A DNA stretch of 33,678 nt from Nocardia carnea (GTDB lineage: Bacteria; Actinomycetota; Actinomycetes; Mycobacteriales; Mycobacteriaceae), in contig NZ_JARWOV010000263.1 in assembly GCF_029868855.1 (NCBI RefSeq), forward strand, positions 1 through 33,678. The letters are read 5' to 3'. Shown one piece after another: positions 9,166-16,307 of this stretch. The translations under genes were made by a program, and so were the position numbers. The notes under the pieces are model-generated. The model saw only the letters and a program-made list of their open reading frames with translations. It was not told where the DNA came from and searched no databases. Each line of letters begins with the position of its first letter. The first letter of the stretch is position 1.

Positions 9166-10416
9166 TCAGCCGGCATATACCGGCTGTTCCTCTTGGACAG
9201 TCCGCGCAGCGCCGACCGGAAGACCGGTAAGCGATCGCCGATCGCGTAGGGCCGGGAGGATCGCGGCAACCGCGAGTACGGCGAGGACCACGCCGAGGAC
9301 TATCGGGGCGCGGAGGCCGTGGTCCGCGAGGAGGCTCGAGCCCAGTGCGGAACCGAGGACGACGCCGAAGGTGATGAACGAGGTGTGCACGGTGTTCACC
9401 AGGACGCCGGTGCCGCCGGCGCGTTGGACGCGGACCGCCATTGCCGGGTTCATCGTCACGCCGACGAGGCCGATGCCGAGCATGAACAGGATCGCGAGGG
9501 GCTGGGAGCCGGTGCCGAGGGCGAAGCCGACGAGGAAGACGATGTTCAGGAGCGTGCCCACCAGAAGCGTGGAGACGGTGTGGCGGTCGGCGAGCCGGCC
9601 TACGACGAAGTTGCCCACGAGAGTTGCGGCGCCGTAGGCGAGCAGCAGCAGCGGCACCGAACTTTCGGTGAAGCCGCTGACGCGGGTGAGGATCGGGGCG
9701 AGGAAGCTGAACACGGAGAAGGTCGCGCCGATGATCAAGGTGCTGGAGACCAGCGCCAGGAGGAGACGCGGGCTGCGGAAGACCCGCAGTTGCTCGGTGA
9801 ATGTTCCGGTTCCGGCTTCGGACTCGTGCGGCTCATGCGGGTTGCGGACCAGGGCCGAGGTGAGTGCGGCCGCCACCGCGGTGAGAACGGCCACCGCCCA
9901 GAAGGCGGCCTGCCAGCCGAGCAGGCCGCCGATGAAGGTGGCCAGCGGTAGACCCAGTAGCGTGCCCAGCATCAGGCCGCTCATCGCGACGCTCACCGCG
10001 CGGCCGCGGACGCTCGGGTCGACGATTCGCATGCACAGCGAGACCGCCAGGCCGAAGAACGCCTGCGCGGCAATACCGGTCACCACCCGCGCCACCACCA
10101 TCACGGCGTACGAAGGCGCCAGCGCGGCGAGCAGGTTACCGGCGAAGAAGATCGCGAAGACCACCATGATCGCGGTCTTCGGTGGCATGCGCAGGAGCGT
10201 CAGGATCAGCAGCGGTCCGCCGAAGGCCATGGCGACGGCGAAAACAGTGACCAGATAACCGATCTGCGCGATATCGGTATCCAGGCTCTCGGCCAGCTGC
10301 GGCATGAGACCGGCGACAGCGAATTCGCTCGTGACCATGGCGAATACGCCCGCGGCGAGGACATACACGGCGGCGGGTATCGCGGGTGCGCGGCTGTCGG
10401 ACGGGGTCGGTGTCAC
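9166..10416 (-). CDS. MFS transporter, DHA1/AraJ-like drug or arabinose-type exporter
   Basis: A 416-residue protein with twelve hydrophobic segments typical of 12-TM proton-coupled efflux carriers. The opening AAVYVLAAGVFAMVTSEFAV followed by AGLMPQLAESLDTDIAQIGY is the pattern of AraJ/Cmr-like DHA1 proteins. The mid-protein cytoplasmic loop is VRNPHEPHESEAGTGTFTEQ, and the second half starts PRLLLALVSSTLIIGATFSV. Start GTG 10416 is chosen because CCAGGAGAG lies 5 nt upstream; the longer frame adds a polar extension across the likely promoter. A GAACGTTC palindrome and a copy of the tetR-flanking 20-bp site lie upstream, so control by the neighbouring TetR (10707-11324) is plausible. The substrate cannot be read from sequence. 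Confidence 0.9.
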   Translation of the reverse strand: MTPTPSDSRAPAIPAAVYVLAAGVFAMVTSEFAVAGLMPQLAESLDTDIAQIGYLVTVFAVAMAFGGPLLILTLLRMPPKTAIMVVFAIFFAGNLLAALAPSYAVMVVARVVTGIAAQAFFGLAVSLCMRIVDPSVRGRAVSVAMSGLMLGTLLGLPLATFIGGLLGWQAAFWAVAVLTAVAAALTSALVRNPHEPHESEAGTGTFTEQLRVFRSPRLLLALVSSTLIIGATFSVFSFLAPILTRVSGFTESSVPLLLLAYGAATLVGNFVVGRLADRHTVSTLLVGTLLNIVFLVGFALGTGSQPLAILFMLGIGLVGVTMNPAMAVRVQRAGGTGVLVNTVHTSFITFGVVLGSALGSSLLADHGLRAPIVLGVVLAVLAVAAILPALRDRRSLTGLPVGAARTVQEEQPVYAG

Positions 10417-10443
10417 GGGAACTCTCCTGGCTAGTTTTGAAAT

Positions 10444-10451
10444 GAACGTTC
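10444..10451. promoter_or_regulatory. GAACGTTC palindrome upstream of the MFS gene
   Basis: A perfect 8-bp palindrome embedded in AT-rich flanks (TTTTGAAAT before, TAAAATTT after), 28 bp upstream of the chosen MFS start and overlapping the expected promoter. The flanking symmetry is only partial. It looks like a TetR-family operator different in sequence from the 20-bp repeated site. Confidence 0.4.
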
Positions 10452-10646
10452 TAAAATTTGGATGGTTTACGGCCCCCGGCGCTTTTGCCGACCGGACGTC
10501 CGGGAGGGAAGGTCTCGGATCGAGGCATGCCGGCCGAAACAATCGCGAGGACCCGACGTGCCGGCCATACCCATCTCACGGCAACACCCGGGCGGAGCAC
10601 GCGCCTCGACCGTCACCTCACTCCAGCAATGTCGCCACGAGCCAGT

Positions 10647-10666
10647 ATTTTGTAACGAAATGTCCA
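10647..10666. promoter_or_regulatory. Repeated TetR-candidate site, copy 1 (MFS side)
   Basis: The sequence attttgtaacgaaatgtcca is repeated at 11341-11360 in the same orientation with 19 of 20 bases identical. This copy lies 41 bp past the tetR stop and 231 bp before the MFS start, so it fits control of a promoter reading into the MFS gene. Confidence 0.55.
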
Positions 10667-10706
10667 AAACGAGCGCACGCAGCCGGACCCGCCCACCCAT
10701 ACCGGT

Positions 10707-11324
10707 TCAGCCGTCCAGACCCTGCGGCCGCAGACCCCGCAGCGTCGCCGCGATGATCTCGTCCGACCATGCCGCCGCGACCCGGCCCTGCGAGGACACC
10801 CGCAAGCCGGCGACCGCCGAGTTCACGAAGGCGGCGAGACCCTCGGCGGAAATACTCGTCGTCACCTCCCCCGCCGCCTGACCCGCTCGCAGCACGGCCG
10901 CGAGCAGCTCCAGCCGAGCCGTGGTATCGCGGCCGATACGTTCGACGCAGGCCTCGTAGGCGGGATCGTCGGCGAGTTCGGTCACCGTGTTCACCGCAAG
11001 ACAACCCCGCGGCGCACCCGCATCCGCACGTTCGGATTCCTCGGCCGCGACCCTCCGGAGCAGCGTCTCGATCCGGTCGACCGTTCCCTGCGCGGTATCG
11101 CCGATGACTTCCTCGGCGCGCGCCAACGTCCGGTCCAGGTAGGCGTCGAGACACTGCGCGAACAGCTCGTCCTTGCTCCCGAAGGCGTTGTACAGACTGC
11201 TGCGACCGAGACCTGTTGCGCGACAGAGATCTTCCGCGCTCGTGGCATGCAGGCCGGCTTGCCGGAACTGGCGCGTGGCGGCCTCGATGACCTGTTCGCG
11301 GTCGAAGCTCCGTGGTCTTGCCAT
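10707..11324 (-). CDS. TetR/AcrR-family transcriptional regulator
   Basis: A 205-residue regulator starting at ATG 11324. The DNA-binding domain is MARPRSFDREQVIEAATRQF, then AEDLCRATGLGRSSLYNAFG with the helix-turn-helix at about 28-47, followed by SKDELFAQCLDAYLDRTLAR. The ligand domain contains APRGCLAVNTVTELADDPAY, the pattern (GC-x2-N-x5-L) of TetR_C proteins that repress efflux pumps or oxidoreductases. The MFS exporter gene lies downstream on the same strand and an SRPBCC-like gene is divergent; a 20-bp sequence occurs on both flanks of this gene. The most natural model is a local repressor of itself, the exporter and perhaps the divergent gene. The inducer is unknown. Confidence 0.92.
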   Translation of the reverse strand: MARPRSFDREQVIEAATRQFRQAGLHATSAEDLCRATGLGRSSLYNAFGSKDELFAQCLDAYLDRTLARAEEVIGDTAQGTVDRIETLLRRVAAEESERADAGAPRGCLAVNTVTELADDPAYEACVERIGRDTTARLELLAAVLRAGQAAGEVTTSISAEGLAAFVNSAVAGLRVSSQGRVAAAWSDEIIAATLRGLRPQGLDG

Positions 11325-11340
11325 GACCGCACCCTAATGC

Positions 11341-11360
11341 ATTTTGTAACGAACTGTCCA
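11341..11360. promoter_or_regulatory. Repeated TetR-candidate site, copy 2 (tetR promoter)
   Basis: The sequence attttgtaacgaactgtcca sits 17-36 bp upstream of the tetR start. On the minus strand TGGACA, 17 bp and TTAGGG give a possible promoter across the site, so it is in autoregulatory position; it also lies 70 bp upstream of the divergent gene at 11430. Confidence 0.6.
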
Positions 11361-11429
11361 TAACCGGCCCCGGGATCGATCGGTTTCCGGTGCGTTGCCC
11401 GCGCCGCCGGCTTTCGCGATGATGAACAG

Positions 11430-11897
11430 ATGAGCATGGTCAGGCTCTCGACCGAACTGCCCATCCCCGCGCGTGACGCCTGCCTGCTGGCGCAACGTCC
11501 GGAAATGTTCGAATACGTTGTCGCACCCCTCCTCCGCACCCCGGACCTCGACTTTCCGGATCCGCTCGCACCCGGCGTCTCCGGCTCGGCGCGACTGTGG
11601 TGGTTCGGTATCGTGCCGAGCTGGACTCATCACCTGACACTGATACACCTCGGCCCCACAGAGCTCTTCACCAATGAGAGCGGCGGCCCGGTACGCGTAT
11701 GGAACCATCGACTGATCTTCACTGCGATCGATGAGAACCGGTGCCGCTACACCGACGAGATCGAGGTCGAGGACGGCTGGCGCGGCCTCGGCATCCGCCT
11801 CTTCGCCGAGCTGATGTTCCGCCACCGGCACCGCCGCTGGCGCGAGCTCACCCGAGTTCTCGCGGCCAGCGGCTGGGTGCGCGGCGAACGTCTCTGA
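11430..11897 (+). CDS. SRPBCC/START-like small protein
   Basis: A 155-residue cytoplasmic protein whose pattern fits the SRPBCC ligand-binding fold: an N-terminal strand with STELPIPARDACLLAQRPEM, FEYVVAPLL, strand-rich middle LWWFGIVPSWTHHLTLIHLG, then RYTDEIEVEDGWRGLGIRLF and a terminal helix RHRHRRWRELTRVL. That end is typical of polyketide-cyclase-like or YndB-like members. ATG 11430 is the first good start; no strong ribosome site is visible. It is divergent from tetR with the repeated operator between, so it may be co-regulated. The fold is an inference from pattern; ligand and function are unknown. Confidence 0.65.
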   Translation: MSMVRLSTELPIPARDACLLAQRPEMFEYVVAPLLRTPDLDFPDPLAPGVSGSARLWWFGIVPSWTHHLTLIHLGPTELFTNESGGPVRVWNHRLIFTAIDENRCRYTDEIEVEDGWRGLGIRLFAELMFRHRHRRWRELTRVLAASGWVRGERL

Positions 11898-11898
11898 C

Positions 11899-11930
11899 CC
11901 GGCCGCTCGGAACGACCGGAGCTCGGCCGG
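11899..11930. terminator. Hairpin between convergent genes (SRPBCC-like and DUF3145)
   Basis: CCGGCCG (11899-11905) pairs with CGGCCGG (11924-11930), and CTC with GAG inside, right after the stop of the plus-strand gene. It is GC-rich with no U-tract, in a convergent gap where a terminator is expected. Confidence 0.45.
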
Positions 11931-12039
11931 TCCTCCGGCTGCCACACCGGCGTCCTACCCAACGCTCGGCATCCAGTGCCGGCACCGGGTTCTCCCAGCG
12001 GGTGTCTCATCGGCAAACCGGCGAAACCCGACCCGGCGA

Positions 12040-12573
12040 TCAGCCGACGTCGCGGCGCAACCAGGTGATCTCGGCACCCTCGCTGCCGGTGCGGTAGACC
12101 TCGAGGTCCTCGTCCCAGGCGGTGCCGAGCGCGCGGTCGATCTCGGCGGAGAGGTCGTAGGCCGAATGCCGGCCGAGTTCACGGGCGGCCTGCAGCATCA
12201 CCCGCAACCGCATCTCGCTCACCATCACATCCCCGTTGGCGCTCGTGGCACCGTGCCACAGTCCCAGGTTCGGGACGAAGCTGTAGCGTTCGCCGTCGAC
12301 CCCCTCGCTGGGGTCCTCGGTGACCTCGAAACGCAGCACCGGCCACGAGCGCAGTGATTGCGCGATCCGGGAGGCGGTACCGACCGGGCCCACCCATTCG
12401 GTGGTGGCGCGGAGTTGACCCGGCGCCGCCGGCTGCGCGGTCCAGCGCAGGCCCGCAGGGCTACCGAGCGCGGCCGCGAGCGCCCATTCGATATGCGGGC
12501 ACAGCGCGGTGGGCGACGAGTGGATGTAGACCACACCCGCCGTTGTCTCCGCGTATCGAGTCGATCCGCGCAC
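12040..12573 (-). CDS. DUF3145 family protein
   Basis: A 177-residue protein of the actinobacterial DUF3145 family, recognised from TTAGVVYIHSSPTALCPHIE, WTAQPAAPGQLRATTEWVGP, LRFEVTEDPSEGVDGERYSF, ANGDVMVSEMRLRVML and AWDEDLEVYRTGSEGAEITW. Two adjacent GTG codons (12576 and 12573) follow GGAGGTG; I use the inner one, which starts VRGSTRYAETTAGVV and matches the family's usual beginning. A longer frame to 12627 adds an unsupported extension. No enzymatic motif is known. The upstream beta-lactamase-like gene on the same strand ends 95 nt before this start, so joint transcription is possible but not required. Confidence 0.9.
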   Translation of the reverse strand: MRGSTRYAETTAGVVYIHSSPTALCPHIEWALAAALGSPAGLRWTAQPAAPGQLRATTEWVGPVGTASRIAQSLRSWPVLRFEVTEDPSEGVDGERYSFVPNLGLWHGATSANGDVMVSEMRLRVMLQAARELGRHSAYDLSAEIDRALGTAWDEDLEVYRTGSEGAEITWLRRDVG

Positions 12574-12668
12574 CACGTACACCTCCGGTTTCGACGAAGC
12601 TCGTCTTCCCCAACGGTCCGTCGACAAGGCGTTGCCCGAGTGTACTCGAGTGCCCGGTGTTACATGTG

Positions 12669-13499
12669 TTACTGCGCAGCTGTGTTGCGGGCAAGTATGG
12701 CCTCATCGATCACCGAATCACTGAACGGAGGCCATACTTCACGCGACCAGTCCCCGAAATTCTCGTCGCTCAACGCCACACAGGCCAGGTCGAGCTGCGG
12801 ATCGACCCAGATGAACGTGCCCGACTGCCCGAAATGACCGTATGTCCGTGGCGAGTTCGCGGTACCGGTCCAATGCGGCGATTTGCCGTCGCGGATTTCG
12901 AAGCCCAGCCCCCAGTCGTTGGGGCGCTGCGAACCGAATCCGGGCAGCACGCCGTTGCTGCCGGGAAACTGGACGGTGATCGCCTCGGCATGCGTCTGCG
13001 GCGAAATCAGCCGCGGCTCGAGAAGTTCGGCGGCGAAGCGCAGCAGGTCCGCGAGGGTGGAATGCGCGCCGTGTCCGGCCGAACCCGTCAACTCGGAGGC
13101 CACCATCCCCAGCGGTTCGAAAACGGCCTCGCGCAGATATTGCGGGAACGGGATACCGGTGTGTTCGGCGACGAAATCGGCCAGCATTTCGAAGCCGGAG
13201 CTCGAATATATCCGCTTGGCCCCGGGCCGCGCGAGGACTTCGGTGGTGTCGAACGCGACCCCGGAGGTGTGTGCCAGCAGATGGCGGACAGTCGAACCGG
13301 GCGGGCCCGCAGGCTGGTCGAGTTCGACGGCGCCTTCCTCCACGGCGATCAGTGCCGCATACGCCACCAGCGGTTTGGTCACCGAAGCGAGCCGGAAGAC
13401 ATGGTCGGCGTCACCTGCCGACCACCGGCCGTCCCGGGTGACCACGCCCGCCGCGGCATGCCGGGCCGGCCATTGTTCGATCTGCTCGAGTGCGCGCAC
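12669..13499 (-). CDS. Serine beta-lactamase-like hydrolase (class C / esterase fold)
   Basis: A 276-residue serine hydrolase of the beta-lactamase (class C, PBP4-like, EstB-like) family. The nucleophile motif SVTK is at residues 39-42 (RLASVTKPLVAYAAL), the second motif is Y98-S-S100 (IYSSSGFEML) in place of Y-x-N, and HFG at 222-224 (YGHFGQSGTFIW) takes the K-T-G position. There is no signal peptide, so it is probably cytoplasmic and acts on esters or peptides rather than as a resistance enzyme. It is short for the family (usually 350-400) but has all three motifs. The start is GTG 13499. DUF3145 follows on the same strand. Fold and nucleophile are certain; the substrate is unknown. Confidence 0.88.
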   Translation of the reverse strand: MRALEQIEQWPARHAAAGVVTRDGRWSAGDADHVFRLASVTKPLVAYAALIAVEEGAVELDQPAGPPGSTVRHLLAHTSGVAFDTTEVLARPGAKRIYSSSGFEMLADFVAEHTGIPFPQYLREAVFEPLGMVASELTGSAGHGAHSTLADLLRFAAELLEPRLISPQTHAEAITVQFPGSNGVLPGFGSQRPNDWGLGFEIRDGKSPHWTGTANSPRTYGHFGQSGTFIWVDPQLDLACVALSDENFGDWSREVWPPFSDSVIDEAILARNTAAQ

Positions 13500-13742
13500 A
13501 ACTCCGAGGTTACGAGACCGTGTCGTTCACGCGGAATTCGCCCGGGCCCTCTTCGGGATGACATGTCCCGGCACCGTGCACCACGCGGCGCCTTCCGATA
13601 CCGGGAAGAACGGGCGCGCACAGAATTCCACACGCCGCCCGCCCGAACCGACTCCGGGGCCGCCGGGCCGGTACTCGACCGGCCGGGCAGCCCCGGAAAA
13701 CGCCATACCGCGAAGGATCTCGCCGGTTACGCAGACGCGAGA

Positions 13743-14873
13743 TCAGCGATCGGCGTCGGTGTACTTGATGATGCCGCGGATGTTCTTGCCGTCCAGCATG
13801 TCCTTGTAGCCCTGGTTGATATCTTCCAGCGCGTAGCTGCGGGTGACCATATCGTCCAGGTTCAGCTGACCCGACTTGTACAGCGAGAGCAGCTTGGGAA
13901 CGTCCTGGCGGGCATTACCGCCGCCGAAGATGCAACCCTTGACCGTTTTCTGCAGCATGCAGAGCAGGAAGTTGTTCATCTTCACGTCGAAGGCGTCCAT
14001 CCGGCCCATGGAGGTGACCACCAGGGTGCCGGCCTTCGCGGTGAGGATCAGGCCCTCTTCGATGTAGGAGCCCTCCATCTCACCCATGGTGAGAATGACC
14101 TTGTCCGCCATCCGGCCCTCGGTGACCTCCATCAGCGGGGCGATGGCCTCGGTCATGCTGGCGTAGGCGTGGGTGGCACCGAATTTCATGGCCTGCTCCC
14201 GTTTCCACGGGTTCGGGTCGATGGCGACGACCTTCCGCGCCCCGGAGAGCACCGCGCCCTGCAGCGCGCTCATCCCGACACCGCCGACACCGACGATGGC
14301 CGCGGTCTCCCCCGGCATGATGTTGGCGACGTGGGTGGAGGATCCGAAACCGGTCGGCACACCGCAGCCGACGAGACAGGCCACCTCGAACGGGATCTCG
14401 GGGTCGATCTTGACCACCGAGGTGTGGTGCACCGTCATGTACGGGGAGAACGTGCCGAGCAGGCACATCGGGATGACATCCTTGCCGCGGGCCTGGATGC
14501 GGTAGCTACCGTCGCTGACCGACTGCCCGGACAGCAGCCCCATCCCGAGATCGCACAGGGCCATGTTCCCGGATACGCAGGCCGGACAGCGGCCACAGGC
14601 CGGGATGAACGACAGCACCACGTGATCGCCGACGGCGAGGTCGGGCGGCGTATTGGGGCCCAGCTTGGTGATGACGCCCGCGCCCTCGTGGCCGCCCATC
14701 GCCGGGAACGACGGCATCGGGGTGGCACCGGTGACCATGTGGTGGTCCGAATGGCACATACCGGCGGTTTCCATCCGGATCTGCACTTCACCGGCGCGGG
14801 GGTCGCCGAGTTCGATTTCCTCCACGGACCACGGCTCGTCGATCCCCCACAGGATCGCGCCCTTCGTCTTCAT
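13743..14873 (-). CDS. NDMA-dependent (Rxyl_3153-type) zinc alcohol dehydrogenase
   Basis: A 376-residue medium-chain Zn dehydrogenase that most likely oxidises an alcohol with a tightly bound nicotinamide cofactor; the subgroup was named for dependence on the artificial acceptor NDMA. Catalytic zinc ligands are C40 (MCHSDHH), H62-E63 (GGHEGAG) and C170 (VGCGVPTGFG); structural zinc cysteines are C93, C96, C99 and C107 (ACGRCPACVSGNMALC). The Rossmann motif is GVGGVG (195-200) with D219 at the end of the second strand, indicating NAD. Start ATG 14873 follows AGAGG. A KstR-type palindrome lies 63-76 bp upstream, suggesting control by a sterol/lipid-sensing TetR regulator. Family assignment is confident; the physiological alcohol is not known. 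Confidence 0.93.
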   Translation of the reverse strand: MKTKGAILWGIDEPWSVEEIELGDPRAGEVQIRMETAGMCHSDHHMVTGATPMPSFPAMGGHEGAGVITKLGPNTPPDLAVGDHVVLSFIPACGRCPACVSGNMALCDLGMGLLSGQSVSDGSYRIQARGKDVIPMCLLGTFSPYMTVHHTSVVKIDPEIPFEVACLVGCGVPTGFGSSTHVANIMPGETAAIVGVGGVGMSALQGAVLSGARKVVAIDPNPWKREQAMKFGATHAYASMTEAIAPLMEVTEGRMADKVILTMGEMEGSYIEEGLILTAKAGTLVVTSMGRMDAFDVKMNNFLLCMLQKTVKGCIFGGGNARQDVPKLLSLYKSGQLNLDDMVTRSYALEDINQGYKDMLDGKNIRGIIKYTDADR

Positions 14874-14935
14874 TCGTGTCCGACCTCTCGCATGCGCGGG
14901 CTTTCATGTGACAGCGTCCACACTACGACACGAAC

Positions 14936-14949
14936 TGGAACACGTTCTA
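14936..14949. promoter_or_regulatory. KstR-type box upstream of NDMA-dependent alcohol dehydrogenase
   Basis: TGGAACACGTTCTA fits the published KstR consensus TnnAACnnGTTnnA at every fixed position and extends to an 18-bp palindrome (ACTGGAACACGTTCTAGT, 14934-14951) with one mismatch. It lies in the promoter region of the minus-strand dehydrogenase gene. Binding by KstR or a related TetR protein is inferred. Confidence 0.6.
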
Positions 14950-15164
14950 GTGGGTTGGCAAAGATTTTCTCCGGACAACTGGTCGGCCGACCACATCCGT
15001 CCGGCCGCCACCCCGCACGCCGCGGAGAATACACCCGAATCGTCCGCTTCCACCGCCGATACCGCAACAGCCGATAACCCGCCACCATCGCGGCACGAAA
15101 CGCAACGGCGACCCCCGGGCTACAGCCGGGAGCCGCCATCGTCGCCGTAGAGTGAAACTTGTTC

Positions 15165-16229
15165 CTACTCCATCAGGCTACGCGCCCGCGCGAACAGCTC
15201 CAGAGTGTTCGCGTGCAGGAAATCGCCGACCTTTCTGGGTGCCTTACCGGCGAAGGCGCGGGCGTAGGTACCTTCCAGCACGATGCCGAGTTTGAAACAG
15301 GCCAGCACGGTGTACCAGGTGACCGCACTCAGGTCACGGTCGGAGAAGTTGCCGTAGTGCGCGACCATCTCCGCGCTCGACGGCAGCCCGCCGGCCTCCC
15401 CCAGTTTGCCGATGAGCGCGGCACCGGAGGTGCCCGGTTCCGGCCGGGTGGCGATCTGCCAGCCGAGGTCCAGCAGTGGATCGCCGATGGTCGACATCTC
15501 CCAGTCCACCAGCGCCGCCACCTCGGGGCGCTCGTAGGAGAACATGATGTTGGCCAGATGGCAGTCCCCGTGCAGGATGCCGGGCGTCCAGATGGCGGGG
15601 CGGTTGCGCTCCAGCCAGTCGGCGACATCGTTCAGGCCCGGGATCTCCGGGCCCGGGTAGCCCTCATTGGCCGAATACGAGTCGAGTTCGTGCATCCACC
15701 GGCCTACCTGCCGTTCCAGGAAACCCTCGGGTTTGCCGTAGTCGGACAATCCGAGAGCCTGGTAGTCGAGCGCACCCAGGCGGGCGATGGCCTCCACCGC
15801 GGACAGCCCCATGGCGTGCCGCGCAGCGGGGTCGCCGGCGAATTCCGCCGGTAGTTCGGTCTGCGGGTTGTATCCCTCGATCGGTTCCATCAGGTAGAAC
15901 ACCGCGCCCAGAACCGATTCGTCCGGCTCGGCCGCGATCACCCGGGGCGCCCGCACATCGGTACCGGACAGCGCGCCCAGCAGCCGAGCTTCGCGCCGGA
16001 TGACCTCGTTGCTCTTGGGGCGCAGATGGGCGGGACCACGGCGCAGCACATAGTCGCGACCACCGCGGGTGAACCGCAGCATGATGTTCTGAGTGCCCCC
16101 GCCCAGGGCCTTCACCTCCTGGAACTCGCCACCGGTGAGCCCGTGCTCATCCATCCAGTTCCCGACCACGGTGAAGTCGACGTGTTCACGATCCACGCCC
16201 ACCGGCTGCGCAACAGACATGCCTGACAT
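15165..16229 (-). CDS. APH-family phosphotransferase (ACAD10/FadE36-like)
   Basis: A 354-residue protein with the aminoglycoside/choline-kinase fold. The nucleotide loop is LGGGTQNIMLRF (about 43-54), the lysine/arginine strand is DYVLRRGP, the catalytic loop is HGDCHLAN (H220, D222, N227) and the metal-binding DWEMSTIGDPLLDLGW starts at D242. This subgroup (YcbJ, ACAD10 N-terminal and mycobacterial FadE36-like) is common in lipid-catabolic contexts and phosphorylates small molecules or hydroxyacyl-CoAs, not antibiotics as a rule. The start is ATG 16229; ATG 16220 is an alternative. It is divergent from pabB by 78 bp. The reading frame continues open far upstream antisense to pabB, but that is a high-GC artefact. 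The substrate is unassigned. Confidence 0.9.
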   Translation of the reverse strand: MSGMSVAQPVGVDREHVDFTVVGNWMDEHGLTGGEFQEVKALGGGTQNIMLRFTRGGRDYVLRRGPAHLRPKSNEVIRREARLLGALSGTDVRAPRVIAAEPDESVLGAVFYLMEPIEGYNPQTELPAEFAGDPAARHAMGLSAVEAIARLGALDYQALGLSDYGKPEGFLERQVGRWMHELDSYSANEGYPGPEIPGLNDVADWLERNRPAIWTPGILHGDCHLANIMFSYERPEVAALVDWEMSTIGDPLLDLGWQIATRPEPGTSGAALIGKLGEAGGLPSSAEMVAHYGNFSDRDLSAVTWYTVLACFKLGIVLEGTYARAFAGKAPRKVGDFLHANTLELFARARSLME

Positions 16230-16292
16230 TGTGCCCCACCACGCACGCACAACTGCAGGCAACCGACAACAGTTCGAGACACCGGCCCGGCG

Positions 16293-16298
16293 TAGATT
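16293..16298 (+). promoter_or_regulatory. Leaderless-type -10 box of pabB
   Basis: TAGATT (TAnnnT) stands 9 nt before ATG 16308, the spacing typical of leaderless actinobacterial transcripts, and no Shine-Dalgarno sequence is present. Confidence 0.45.
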
Positions 16299-16307
16299 CG
16301 GACCACC

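Larger units (their letters stand above)
10417..10706. other. Regulatory gap between MFS gene and tetR
   Basis: A 290-bp non-coding stretch, notably AT-richer near 10436-10462 and 10644-10670. It holds a GAACGTTC palindrome close to the MFS start and one copy of the repeated site discussed for the TetR gene. Short open frames inside it show no conserved features. Confidence 0.5.

Noticed and set aside
12669..13499. The beta-lactamase-like protein as an antibiotic-resistance determinant
   Set aside because: It lacks a signal peptide and is short; the motif pattern fits esterase/peptidase-like members better. Activity is untested.
12354..15077. A 907-codon plus-strand frame across DUF3145, hydrolase and dehydrogenase genes
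   Set aside because: Runs antisense through three recognisable genes and the KstR-type box; it has no domain of its own.
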